Positions 15,823 through 24,477 of a stretch of DNA of 43,466 bases are shown one piece after another. Position 1 is the stretch's first letter. The number at the start of each line of letters is the position of its first letter. Both the position numbers and the translations under genes were made by a program. The notes beneath the pieces were generated by a model that was not told where the DNA came from, made no database searches, and worked only from the letters and a program-made list of their open reading frames with translations. Source of the DNA: Synechococcus sp. AG-679-B05 (lineage in GTDB: Bacteria > Cyanobacteriota > Cyanobacteriia > PCC-6307 > Cyanobiaceae); assembly GCA_003210795.1 (NCBI GenBank), contig QCUJ01000010.1:1-43466 (forward strand). The letters are read 5' to 3'.

Positions 15823-18800
15823 GCCTGCTGCACGCCACCTGGCTTCCCGCCATCCGCACTCCAAGCAGTTCCGGCCAACCGGCACTGCTCGTTTGGGCTG
15901 ACACCTGGCGGGTCGCGACGCCCGAAGGGCCAGGGCTGACTCCGGCCCTGCATCCCTTCACACTCAGCCACAACGACCTGCGCGCCTGGCTGGGGGAACG
16001 CGATCTTCTTCCAGGCAGCTGCATTGATGCCACCGCGTGCCTCACCCTGCCGAGCCGGACGGTGAAGCCACGCAAAACTCGGAGTAAAACCGCAGAACCC
16101 GCACCGGAACCACCCGCCTGGACCGGTCTGCCGATGCAGGCTGGCGAACCGGTCCCGAAACAAACGGAGTGGTGGCCCTGGCAGGTGCAAGGCCTGGCGG
16201 TGGATCCTGCAGGCTCCACCGACTGGCTGAGCCGCCTGCCGTTATCCGGCCGTAATTCCGACCTCGCCGATGAACTGCGCTGGTGGAGTCACCTACAGCG
16301 CTGGGCCCTGAGTCTGGTGGCGCGGGGGCGCTGGATCCCCCAGATGGAATTGAGCAAGGGAGAGGGTTACCCGCATCGGGCCCGCTGGATGCCTCTGCTC
16401 AACCGTGAGGAAGACCGGCGCCGTCTGGAGGACCTCGCCGCCAGCCTGCCGCTGGTGGCAACCTGTGCTCTGCCTTGGCGCGAGCCGCTGGGTCGACGCA
16501 GCAACCGCACAACCCGGCTGCGACCGGAGGCGATGCGGGCTGCTAACCCCGTGGCCAGCTGCCGTCCCCGCAGCGGACGGCTTCGGGTTGCCGCGCTGCT
16601 GGAAGACCTGGTCGACGCTCAGCTGCGCAAGGACTTTCAACCGTCTGGGGAAGGACTGGACCCGCTGCTGACGCTCTGGCAGGACGCACTGGGATCGGAG
16701 ACCGGCGTGATCGAAATCGGTGACGAAGACGCCGAGCGCCTCGCCGCCGCTAGCCACCACTGGCGTGAGGGAATCGCCGGCGACTTCGCTTCGGCCCGCA
16801 CCTGCCTGACCCTCAATACCCCACCTGAGGGAGAGGAGCTTTGGGAGCTGCGCTTCGGGCTTCAGGCGGAGGCGGATCCCAGCCTGAAGCTGCCGGCAGC
16901 AGCGGCATGGGCGGCCGGTGCGGATGCTTTGCAACTTGGCGAGATCCGGGTGGAACAGCCCGGTGAAGTTCTGCTGGAAGGAATGGGTCGTGCCCTGAGC
17001 GTTTTCCCGGCGATTGAACGGGGCTTGGAGAGCGCGACCCCGGAAACGATGCAACTCACACCGGCCGAGGCCTTTGTGCTGGTGCGAACGGCGACCCGGC
17101 AACTTCGAGATGCCGGCGTTGGAGTGGAACTTCCCTCCAGCCTCTCGGGAGGACTCGCCAGCCGGCTGGGCCTGGCGATCAAAGCGGAGCTACCGGAACG
17201 CTCCAGCGGCTTCACTCTTGGCGAAAGCCTCGACTGGACCTGGGATCTGATGATCGGTGGGGTCACGCTGACCCTGCGGGAACTGGAACGGCTGAGCGGC
17301 AAACGCAGCCCCTTAGTCCGTCACAAGGGGGCCTGGATCGAGCTTCGGCCCAACGACCTCAAGAATGCCGAACGCTTCTGCAGCTCCAAACCAGAACTAA
17401 GCCTCGATGACGCCCTGCGGCTCACCGGCACAGAGGGCGAACTGCTGATGCGGCTGCCTGTTCACAAGTTCGATGCAGGTCCCAGGCTGCAGTCGGTGCT
17501 CGAGCAGTACCACCAGCAGAAGGCGCCCGATCCGCTTCCAGCACCGGAGGGATTCAGAGGTCAACTGCGGCCCTATCAGGAACGAGGACTGGGCTGGCTG
17601 GCGTTCCTGCATCGTTTCGATCAGGGGGCCTGCCTGGCTGACGACATGGGTCTCGGCAAAACGATCCAGTTGCTCGCCTTCCTGCAGCACCTCAAAGCGG
17701 AGCAGGAGCTCAAGCGACCCGTGCTGCTGGTGGCACCCACATCCGTGCTCACCAACTGGCGGAGAGAAGCGGAAGCCTTCACCCCGGAGCTTGGAGTGAG
17801 AGAGCACTACGGCCCACGGCGTCCTTCCACACCCGTCGAGCTGAAAAAAGCCTTGAAAGATGTGGATCTCGTCCTCACCAGCTACGGATTGCTGCAACGG
17901 GACAGCGAACTGCTGGAAAGCCAGGACTGGCAAGGGGTCGTGATTGACGAGGCTCAGGCGATTAAGAACCCCGGAGCGAAACAAAGCCAGGCCGCCCGCG
18001 ACCTGGCCCGTGCAAGCCGCAGCAAAAGCAACCGCTTCCGGATCGCTCTCACCGGTACACCAGTGGAGAACAGGGTGAGCGAGCTATGGGCCCTGATGGA
18101 TTTTCTCAACCCGAAGGTGCTCGGAGAGGAGGACTTCTTCCGCCAGCGCTATCGCATGCCGATCGAGCGCTATGGCGACATGTCGTCGCTTCGAGACCTC
18201 AAAGGCCGGGTCGGCCCATTCATCCTCCGTCGGCTCAAAACCGACAAAACGATCATTTCAGATCTACCGGAGAAGGTGGAACTGAGTGAATGGGTTGGGC
18301 TGAGCAAAGAACAGAAATCGCTGTACAGCAAAACTGTCGAAGACACCCTTGATGCCATCGCCAGGGCACCGCGCGGCCAGCGTCACGGCCAGGTGCTGGC
18401 GTTGCTGATGCGGCTCAAGCAGATCTGCAACCATCCGGCTCTGGCCCTGAGTGAAGGCGCTGTGGATAAAAGTTTCCTGAGCCGTTCCGCCAAGCTTCAG
18501 CGGCTAGAGGAGATCCTCGATGAAGTGATCGAAGCAGGGGACCGGGCGTTGCTGTTCACCCAGTTCGCGGAATGGGGTCACCTGCTGAAGGCCTGGATGC
18601 AGCAGCGCTGGAAAGCGGAGGTTCCCTTCCTCCATGGCGGCACCCGCAAGAGCGAGCGCCAGGCGATGGTGGATCGCTTCCAGGAGGATCCCCGAGGGCC
18701 GCAGCTATTCCTGCTCTCCCTGAAAGCCGGTGGTGTGGGCCTCAACCTCACCCGGGCCAGCCATGTCTTCCACATCGACCGCTGGTGGAATCCTGCGGTC

Positions 18801-19016
18801 GAAAACCAGGCCACCGACCGTGCCTATCGCATCGGTCAGACCAACAGGGTGATGGTGCACAAGTTCATCACCAGCGGCTCAGTCGAAGAGAAAATCGATC
18901 GCATGATCCGCGAGAAGTCCCGCCTGGCCGAAGATGTGATTGGTTCCGGTGAAGACTGGCTCGGCAGCCTGGCCGGCGATCAATTGCGAGACCTCCTGGC
19001 CCTCGAGGACACGTAA
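15819..19016 (+). CDS. SNF2-family DNA-dependent ATPase/helicase
   Basis: 1065 residues. The first half (about 1-560) is a bacterial SNF2-associated N-terminal region. The ATPase core follows: motif I in DDMGLGKT (about 607-614), motif II as DEAQ in VVIDEAQAIKNP (about 708), motif III in LTGTPVENR (about 745). The second RecA-like lobe has SLKAGGVGLNLTRASHVFHID and the arginine-finger motif ATDRAYRIGQ (about 960-1007). Such proteins are nucleic-acid translocases that remodel protein-DNA complexes; bacterial members (RapA/HepA-related) act in transcription or repair, with no specific role assigned here. The next gene, 2 nt later, encodes a SWIM zinc-finger protein, a pairing often seen in bacteria. 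Confidence 0.93.
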   Translation: MSLLHATWLPAIRTPSSSGQPALLVWADTWRVATPEGPGLTPALHPFTLSHNDLRAWLGERDLLPGSCIDATACLTLPSRTVKPRKTRSKTAEPAPEPPAWTGLPMQAGEPVPKQTEWWPWQVQGLAVDPAGSTDWLSRLPLSGRNSDLADELRWWSHLQRWALSLVARGRWIPQMELSKGEGYPHRARWMPLLNREEDRRRLEDLAASLPLVATCALPWREPLGRRSNRTTRLRPEAMRAANPVASCRPRSGRLRVAALLEDLVDAQLRKDFQPSGEGLDPLLTLWQDALGSETGVIEIGDEDAERLAAASHHWREGIAGDFASARTCLTLNTPPEGEELWELRFGLQAEADPSLKLPAAAAWAAGADALQLGEIRVEQPGEVLLEGMGRALSVFPAIERGLESATPETMQLTPAEAFVLVRTATRQLRDAGVGVELPSSLSGGLASRLGLAIKAELPERSSGFTLGESLDWTWDLMIGGVTLTLRELERLSGKRSPLVRHKGAWIELRPNDLKNAERFCSSKPELSLDDALRLTGTEGELLMRLPVHKFDAGPRLQSVLEQYHQQKAPDPLPAPEGFRGQLRPYQERGLGWLAFLHRFDQGACLADDMGLGKTIQLLAFLQHLKAEQELKRPVLLVAPTSVLTNWRREAEAFTPELGVREHYGPRRPSTPVELKKALKDVDLVLTSYGLLQRDSELLESQDWQGVVIDEAQAIKNPGAKQSQAARDLARASRSKSNRFRIALTGTPVENRVSELWALMDFLNPKVLGEEDFFRQRYRMPIERYGDMSSLRDLKGRVGPFILRRLKTDKTIISDLPEKVELSEWVGLSKEQKSLYSKTVEDTLDAIARAPRGQRHGQVLALLMRLKQICNHPALALSEGAVDKSFLSRSAKLQRLEEILDEVIEAGDRALLFTQFAEWGHLLKAWMQQRWKAEVPFLHGGTRKSERQAMVDRFQEDPRGPQLFLLSLKAGGVGLNLTRASHVFHIDRWWNPAVENQATDRAYRIGQTNRVMVHKFITSGSVEEKIDRMIREKSRLAEDVIGSGEDWLGSLAGDQLRDLLALEDT

Positions 19017-19018
19017 CC

Positions 19019-19897
19019 ATGACCATCAGCAGCAGCAACCTCACCCCTCTCAGCGAGGACGGACTGGGCCAACAGCCCTGGTGGGTGGAGCAGTGGATGG
19101 AGCTAATCAACGGATACCGCTTCAAAAAACGACTGGAGCGGGCCTGGGGCTACGCCCGCGAGGGTCATGTGACCTCGATTCGCTTTGAAGGGCGGCGGGT
19201 GCATGCACGGGTGCAGGGCACTGATGAAACTCCCTACAAAGTGAAGCTCTGGCTGGACGTATTGAACGACGAAGACTGGGGATATGTTCTCGAGGCCTTG
19301 GCACAGAAAGCGCGCTGGTCTGCACAGCTGCTAGCGGGAATCATGCCTGCGGATATCGAGCGTGCCTTCGCCGCCAGCGGCAAGCGTTTGTTCCCTTTCA
19401 AGCTGCAGGAGGTGCGCAGCGAATGCACCTGCCCTGACAAAGCCAACCCCTGCAAGCACATCAGTGCCGTGTACTTCCTGATGGGTGACCGCTTCAGTGA
19501 GGATCCATTTGTGCTGTTCCAGCTGCGAGGCCGCAACCGAGCGCGACTGCTGGAGGACCTAGCGGAATATCGGCGCAAGGCTCTGGCGAATCTGGCCAAG
19601 AAAACGAAGAGCAAAAAGATCGACAACCCATCCGACGAGTCCGCTCCGTTACCGCCCCATGCGGCAGTACAGGATCCGGCTCTGTGGTGGCGCTACAACC
19701 GCAATCTGGACGGTGATCTGGTGGTGATTACTCCTGCCCTCGAGGGTGACACTGGTTTGGACGATGCAGGTGAGCTCCCTCTCGCGGAAGACCCACGCTT
19801 CCCGGATGCCCGCAACAGCTTCCTCGGAAACCTGAAGGCCCACGGTCAGGCCAGTGCGCAGAAGGCGATGCTTCAGGCCATGGCTGCAGGCAGCTGA
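19019..19897 (+). CDS. SWIM zinc-finger protein, partner of the SNF2 helicase
   Basis: 292 residues. A SWIM zinc-binding motif (CxC-x(n)-CxH) is visible as CTCPDKANPCKH at about residues 136-148. Upstream are an aromatic N-terminus (WWVEQWMELINGYRFKKRLERA) and a repeated beta-rich segment (GRRVHARVQGTDE). The middle is charged, and the C-terminus has FLGNLKAHGQASAQKAM. SWIM domains bind DNA or proteins. The gene starts 2 nt after the SNF2 stop, so the two proteins are made together and probably act as one complex; the exact process (repair or chromosome maintenance) is unknown. Confidence 0.88.
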   Translation: MTISSSNLTPLSEDGLGQQPWWVEQWMELINGYRFKKRLERAWGYAREGHVTSIRFEGRRVHARVQGTDETPYKVKLWLDVLNDEDWGYVLEALAQKARWSAQLLAGIMPADIERAFAASGKRLFPFKLQEVRSECTCPDKANPCKHISAVYFLMGDRFSEDPFVLFQLRGRNRARLLEDLAEYRRKALANLAKKTKSKKIDNPSDESAPLPPHAAVQDPALWWRYNRNLDGDLVVITPALEGDTGLDDAGELPLAEDPRFPDARNSFLGNLKAHGQASAQKAMLQAMAAGS

Positions 19898-20066
19898 TCC
19901 AGAACGAATCAGATCTTCAACCAGGCCGCCTGCTTGATCGATTGGCATTGGCATTCGGCTGATTCGGTTTCAACGCCATCCTTGTGGTGCCAACCGAACT
20001 CAGTAGTAAAGACCGATCAGGGATGGTCGGCTCTCCCACTTCTGGTTGTCATCCAACTGGCGCAAA

Positions 20067-20122
20067 TTGTGGTGGCGGGCAACCAAACCAGTCCGCAGAT
20101 CTCACTCTTCGGAACCACAACC
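20067..20122 (+). promoter_or_regulatory. Possible RNA-thermometer leader of hsp20
   Basis: The 5' leader can fold so that TTGTGGT (20067-20073) pairs with ACCACAA (20114-20120), which ends 2 nt before the start codon and borders the purine-rich CGGAA. An inner hairpin GCGGGC (20075-20080) / GTCCGC (20091-20096) adds stability. Sequestering the ribosome site in this way would suit heat-induced translation of a small heat-shock protein, as known for hsp17 in Synechocystis. Structure judged by eye only. Confidence 0.35.
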
Positions 20123-20518
20123 ATGCTGACCCTGCATTCCTCTCCCTTTGATCTATTCGAACGCCTGGACCAACAAATAGCCAGCGCCGCACGAGTCCCA
20201 AATGCAGAAATTCTCGACGGCGAATCTGCCTACACCGTGCGCCTGGAACTACCCGGTGTCGAACGCGATTCAATCGACATCAAAGCCACCAATCGCGACC
20301 TCGTGATCTGTGCGCAGCGACCCGCCGCATCGATGTCAAGCGACAGCCAAGCCCCGTTGCTGAGCGAATTCCGCGCCGGCAGCTGGAGCCGCAGCTTTCG
20401 CTTCCCCCACAGCCTTGATCGCGAGCAGCTCAATGCCACATATCGGGACGGCATCCTGGAGATCACTGCTGGCAAGGCCATTGAACACACCAGCGTGTCG
20501 GTGACGCTCGATGACTGA
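20123..20518 (+). CDS. Small heat-shock protein (Hsp20/alpha-crystallin family)
   Basis: 131 residues. ATP-independent chaperones of this family hold unfolding proteins and, in cyanobacteria, also protect membranes. The N-terminal arm (HSSPFDLFERLDQQIA) precedes an alpha-crystallin domain (about 30-125): YTVRLELPGVERDSIDIKA, FRAGSWSRSFRFPHSLD and the terminal beta strand motif YRDGILEITAGKA. I start at the ATG at 20123, not an upstream ATG at 19934, because only the part from here belongs to the family and the upstream part contains a probable structured leader. A strong terminator follows, so it is a single-gene unit. No CIRCE element was seen. Confidence 0.92.
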   Translation: MLTLHSSPFDLFERLDQQIASAARVPNAEILDGESAYTVRLELPGVERDSIDIKATNRDLVICAQRPAASMSSDSQAPLLSEFRAGSWSRSFRFPHSLDREQLNATYRDGILEITAGKAIEHTSVSVTLDD

Positions 20519-20578
20519 ACAATTTAATTAGCAACTATTCAGGCCAACACATCGCCAAAAAGAAGAACGGAAACACGA

Positions 20579-20604
20579 CCCCTGCTTTATTGCAGGGGTT
20601 TTTT
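20579..20604 (+). terminator. Rho-independent terminator of hsp20
   Basis: A perfect stem CCCCTGC / GCAGGGG with a TTTATT loop is followed by six T residues, 60 nt downstream of the hsp20 stop. Confidence 0.9.
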
Positions 20605-20640
20605 ATTGATCAACTTCACAGGCAAGTTTTTACATCATCT

Positions 20641-21244
20641 CTAGGCGGTTTTTTCGCGAAACTGTTTTGCAGCCGCCGAGAAATTGGCATCAGCAATACA
20701 TCGGCCTTTATGGATTTGATTGAATTCAATTCGCTCGCCATTGGGGCCAGACATGAAGAAACAATTCCAACCACCCAAAACGCCCTCGGGACCAAGTTAG
20801 TGCAAATCAGACTTATTTAGCGAAACCAAAGGTATATCTTTTGTGGAATCACGAAGCTTTTCAAAAAACTCTTTTGTATGAATATTGGGCGCCAGATTGA
20901 AAGAAATATGCTTCCCAGCGACTCCTTGATTGTTGGCCTCTATGCAGACATTTTGATCATGAGCAAGGCCTGTTTCGGCATTATAAAAACGAAGCAATTC
21001 AACCGCTGTATTGCCAAACGAATAAAAACAGACACCCAAGGCATCGCCAATTCCCAACTGAGGAGCAGTTTTACTATCAGAATTCAGAATCGAAGTCCAT
21101 TCTTCACCCTAGATCCCAGTGAACTGAGCGATAAAAACTCCTCCCAATATTTCACCATAGAATTTTTTTTGATATGTCTATATCATGAACGTTTACTCCA
21201 ACATGCTGAATTGCATCAGTGGCAAAATAATTTCGAAGCGACAT
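20641..21244 (-). pseudogene. Decayed VOC-superfamily (glyoxalase-like) gene
   Basis: Translating the reverse strand from an ATG at 21244 gives AIQHVGVNVHDIDISKK, a typical VOC beginning. An 8-base A run (T run at 21163-21170) then shifts the frame. In the next frame the protein continues FYGEILGG, meets an in-frame TAG (21109-21111), runs through GVCFYSFGNTAVELLRFYN and KHISFNLAPNIHTKEFFEKL, meets an in-frame TAA (20797-20799), and ends CFFMSGPNGERIEFNQIHKG to a TAG at 20641. The order of segments and the end motif (metal-ligand-type Glu in RIEFNQ) match VOC proteins such as glyoxalases and dioxygenases. Three inactivating lesions mean it is very likely dead. Its original substrate is unknown. 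The nearby methylglyoxal synthase makes a glyoxalase origin tempting, but this is speculation. Confidence 0.8.
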
Positions 21245-21304
21245 AAATCTGAAAAGAAATTTTTTTATACCTCAAAATTTATCAACTTATCTCAAAAATA
21301 AAAC

Positions 21305-21343
21305 AAAAACTTGTCAGCGGATCAACATCGACCGCCTAACAAG
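21305..21343 (-). terminator. Rho-independent terminator of the Nramp-related gene
   Basis: On the reverse strand an 8-bp stem CTTGTTAG / CTGACAAG (one G-U pair) with two further inner pairs is followed by a T5 run. It begins 7 nt after the stop codon of the transporter gene at 21350-22669. Confidence 0.65.
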
Positions 21344-21349
21344 CATGAA

Positions 21350-22669
21350 TTAAGCCGTTCCCAGCCCGAAAAATGCAGTGGCTACGAAGAGAAGGCTGAA
21401 GCCGCTGAAAAACACCAGGCCGAACCAACAGAAGGCCCGGGTCAGACGGCCGTAACGGTGTTCGATTGGTACCAGGCTGCTGTTGATCGTGTCCATCGCC
21501 ATCCAGGCAAACAGCGGTGCCGTCAGGAAGCTGCCCGTCATCGCGCCGAAGACGAAGTCCTTCACGCCAATACCGCCGCTCTTGGCCACCACCAGCGCCA
21601 GCACAGCCGCAAGCAGATGCACCACCACCCAGGTATCGAAACGGCGCTGCATCGGCCCTGGAGCTGAGTCACCACTGTCGTGATGGCGCAGCAGCCCCTG
21701 AATCGCAGCAATGCTGCGCGGATAAGCATCCAGGCAGGTGAGGGTGGTGCTGAACATGGCGAAGAACGCCGCTGGAATGATCACCCAAGCTGCCCAGCTG
21801 CCCATGGCAGCGGTGTAGAGCTGAATCAGCTTCTGGGCGAAGGACACGCCACTGCCAGCGAGCATCCCATCACCGCTGCCGTACATCGTGTACGAGCCGA
21901 GGATGACAAAAAACATCGCCGTCACAACAGTGACGCAATAGCCGAGGTTGAAGTCGAATTCAGCCTCCTTGGGAGAAGCCGTGTGTTCGGTGTCGCGGGC
22001 GCGGGAGAACATCCACAGGGAGGGCCAGACACACATCTCCACCGGACCAGGCATCCATCCCATAAGCGGGATCAGAAAAGCAAGGTTGGCCAGCGTCCAG
22101 GGGGAGGGGTTGGTGCTGACCCAGCTCGCCGCCACATCTCCAACAGGTCCGCGGATCAGCAGGGATGCCGCGGCCAGTCCCGTCAGCAGTGTGAGCAGAA
22201 GAACCAGCACTTTCGACAGCCGGTCAAGCGCTCGGTAATGGCCGAGCAACAGCACTAGACCGCTCACCACCAGCACTCCGATGGAGAGGCCATAGGGATC
22301 TTGTCCCGCCAGGCCAGGGATGTTGGTGAGCAAGAGACCCGCCACAAAACTGACGGCGGCGATGGTGGCGGTACCCGTCACCAGGCTCACCAGGAGGTAA
22401 AGCGGCAGGTAAGCGGCATTGCGGCGCTGAAAGCCTTCCAGCAACGACAAACCGGTGGCAGATGTGAAGCGGGTCCCCACTCTCAGGAACGGATATTTGA
22501 CGAGATTCGTGAGCAGGATCAGTCCCACCAAAGCGAAGCCGAAACGGGCCCCTGCCGTGGTGGACGACATCAGATGAGACCCACCGATGCAGGCACCAGC
22601 CAGCAGAATTCCGGGTCCGATGCTTTGCCTGAGCGTCGATGACGCCATCACGACGGTTGCGGTTGACAC
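21350..22669 (-). CDS. Nramp-related membrane transporter
   Basis: 439 residues with about eleven hydrophobic helices. The first helix region (GPGILLAGACIGGSHLMSSTTAG) and the second (KYPFLRVGTRFTSATGLSLLEG) match the Nramp-type LeuT fold. In classical Nramp Mn/Fe transporters the first helix has DPGN and helix 6 has a metal-binding methionine motif. Here DPGN is replaced by GACIGGSH and helix 6 reads WMPGPVEMCVWPS, so substrate choice may differ; Nramp-related magnesium transporters show that the family can change ion. I keep the substrate open. A second start (MASSTLRQ) lies 7 codons in. It is divergent from the flavodiiron operon, about 60 nt away. Confidence 0.85.
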   Translation of the reverse strand: MSTATVVMASSTLRQSIGPGILLAGACIGGSHLMSSTTAGARFGFALVGLILLTNLVKYPFLRVGTRFTSATGLSLLEGFQRRNAAYLPLYLLVSLVTGTATIAAVSFVAGLLLTNIPGLAGQDPYGLSIGVLVVSGLVLLLGHYRALDRLSKVLVLLLTLLTGLAAASLLIRGPVGDVAASWVSTNPSPWTLANLAFLIPLMGWMPGPVEMCVWPSLWMFSRARDTEHTASPKEAEFDFNLGYCVTVVTAMFFVILGSYTMYGSGDGMLAGSGVSFAQKLIQLYTAAMGSWAAWVIIPAAFFAMFSTTLTCLDAYPRSIAAIQGLLRHHDSGDSAPGPMQRRFDTWVVVHLLAAVLALVVAKSGGIGVKDFVFGAMTGSFLTAPLFAWMAMDTINSSLVPIEHRYGRLTRAFCWFGLVFFSGFSLLFVATAFFGLGTA

Positions 22670-22728
22670 CAGTGTGCCGACTTGACTAAGTGAATCTCCT
22701 TAAAGTCGACATCCGTCACGGTCGTGTC

Positions 22729-24477
22729 ATGGTCGTCGCTCCTGCTGCTCCCAAGCTTTCGCTGCAGAGCGAATCGATTGCTGAGGACACCACCACCATT
22801 CGCTCCCTTGACTGGGATCGAAGCCGCTTCGACATCGAATTTGGCCTGCGCAACGGAACCACCTACAACGCCTTTTTGGTGCGCGGAGAACAAACCGCGC
22901 TGATCGACACCAGCCACGCCAAGTTCCGAGACACCTGGATCCCCCTGCTGAAGGACGAGATCGATCCCTGCAGCATCGATGTTCTGATCGTGAGCCACAC
23001 CGAACCGGATCATTCCGGCCTGATCGGAGACCTCATCGACCTCAATCCCGAAATCGAGATCGTTGGATCCAAGGTGGCCCTGCAATTTCTCCAGGATCAG
23101 GTTCACCGTCCGTTCCGATCCCGCGCCGTGAAATCCGGAGACGAGCTGGACCTGGGCACCAACCCCGAAAGCGGTATCCATCACCGCTTCGAATTCCTCA
23201 GCGCACCGAATCTGCACTGGCCGGACACCATTTTTTCTTTTGACCACGGAACCGGCATCCTCTACACCTGCGACGCCTTCGGCTTGCACTACTGCTCTGA
23301 CGATGTCTTTGACAGCGATCCGGGAGCCATCGCTCCGGATTTCCGCTTCTACTACGACTGTCTGATGGGCCCCAACGCACGCAGTGTGTTGCAGGCGCTG
23401 AAGCGCATGGATGGGCTGCCGGAGATCACCACCATTGCGGTCGGCCACGGCCCGCTCTTGCGCCATCACCTCAGCCACTGGGTGAGCGATTACCGCGAAT
23501 GGAGCGGCCAACGCAGCAAGGGTGAGAGCTACGCAGCGGTTTGCTATCTCAGCCAATACGGGTTTTCGGATCGGATCAGCCAGGCGATTGCCCACGGCAT
23601 TGGCAAAGCCGAGGCCCAGGTGCAGCTGGTGGATCTCCGTGCCACCGATGCCCAGGAGCTCACAGCTCTGATCGGTGAAGCCAAGGCCGTTGTCGTACCC
23701 ACCTGGCCTGAACAGCCCGACGGTGAGCTACAGACCTCGATTGGCACTTTGCTTGCTGCCTTGAACCCCAAGCAAATGGTGGGGGTGTACGACGCCTTTG
23801 GTGGCAATGATGAGCCGATCGATGCTGTCGCCGATCAACTGCGTGCTCAGGGCCTTAAGCAGGCCTTCTCCCCTCTGCGAATCAAACAACTGCCGCAGGG
23901 AAGCGACTACCAGCGCTGCGAAGAATCCGGCACCGATCTCGGGCAGATTCTGACCCGCAAAAAATCGATTGAAGCACTGCGCAACATCGATGCCAACCTC
24001 GACAAGGCACTCGGCCGCCTCACAGGTGGGCTCTACATCGTGACGGCCAGCCAGGGTGAGGGAGAGGGGCAGCGGAGCGGTGCGATGGTGGCGAGCTGGG
24101 TAAGCCAGGCAAGCTTTAATCCTCCCGGCCTGAGTGTGGCCGTGGCCAAGGACCGCGCCATTGAAGCCTTGATGCAGGTGGGTGACCGCTTTGTGGTGAA
24201 TGTGCTGCGTCAAGACCACTACAAACCATTAATGCAGCACTTCCTCAAACGCTTCCCGCCAGGTGCGGATCGCTTCGCCGGCATCAGCCTGCTTGACGAT
24301 GCCGCTGAGGGCGGACCGGTGCTGAGCGATGCGCTTGCCTACTTGGACTGTCGCGTTGAAAAACGGATGGAGGGGCCTGACCACTGGCTGATCTATGCCC
24401 TTATCGAGCAAGGCAATGTGGCTGATCTGGATGGCCGCACAGCTGTTCATCACCGCAAAACCGGAAATCACTATTGA
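22729..24477 (+). CDS. flv3: Flavodiiron protein Flv3 (oxygen photoreduction)
   Basis: 582 residues: metallo-beta-lactamase-like diiron domain (about 30-270), flavodoxin-like domain (about 285-425; SQYGFSDRISQAIAHG, GVYDAFGGN) and C-terminal flavin-reductase domain (about 440-582; GAMVASWVSQASFNPPGLSVA). This three-domain form is specific to oxygenic phototrophs. Flv1/Flv3 heterodimers reduce O2 to water with photosystem I electrons and protect cells in fluctuating light. The diiron ligands are canonical (SHTEPDHSG; H90, E92, D94, H95), which identifies Flv3. I start at the ATG at 22729 (MVVAPAAPKLSLQ); a GTG at 22690 would add 13 unrelated residues. It overlaps flv1 by one base. Confidence 0.93.
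   Translation: MVVAPAAPKLSLQSESIAEDTTTIRSLDWDRSRFDIEFGLRNGTTYNAFLVRGEQTALIDTSHAKFRDTWIPLLKDEIDPCSIDVLIVSHTEPDHSGLIGDLIDLNPEIEIVGSKVALQFLQDQVHRPFRSRAVKSGDELDLGTNPESGIHHRFEFLSAPNLHWPDTIFSFDHGTGILYTCDAFGLHYCSDDVFDSDPGAIAPDFRFYYDCLMGPNARSVLQALKRMDGLPEITTIAVGHGPLLRHHLSHWVSDYREWSGQRSKGESYAAVCYLSQYGFSDRISQAIAHGIGKAEAQVQLVDLRATDAQELTALIGEAKAVVVPTWPEQPDGELQTSIGTLLAALNPKQMVGVYDAFGGNDEPIDAVADQLRAQGLKQAFSPLRIKQLPQGSDYQRCEESGTDLGQILTRKKSIEALRNIDANLDKALGRLTGGLYIVTASQGEGEGQRSGAMVASWVSQASFNPPGLSVAVAKDRAIEALMQVGDRFVVNVLRQDHYKPLMQHFLKRFPPGADRFAGISLLDDAAEGGPVLSDALAYLDCRVEKRMEGPDHWLIYALIEQGNVADLDGRTAVHHRKTGNHY

Noticed and set aside
20590-20820. 76-codon plus-strand frame after the hsp20 terminator
   Set aside because: Antisense to the VOC pseudogene and begins inside the terminator.
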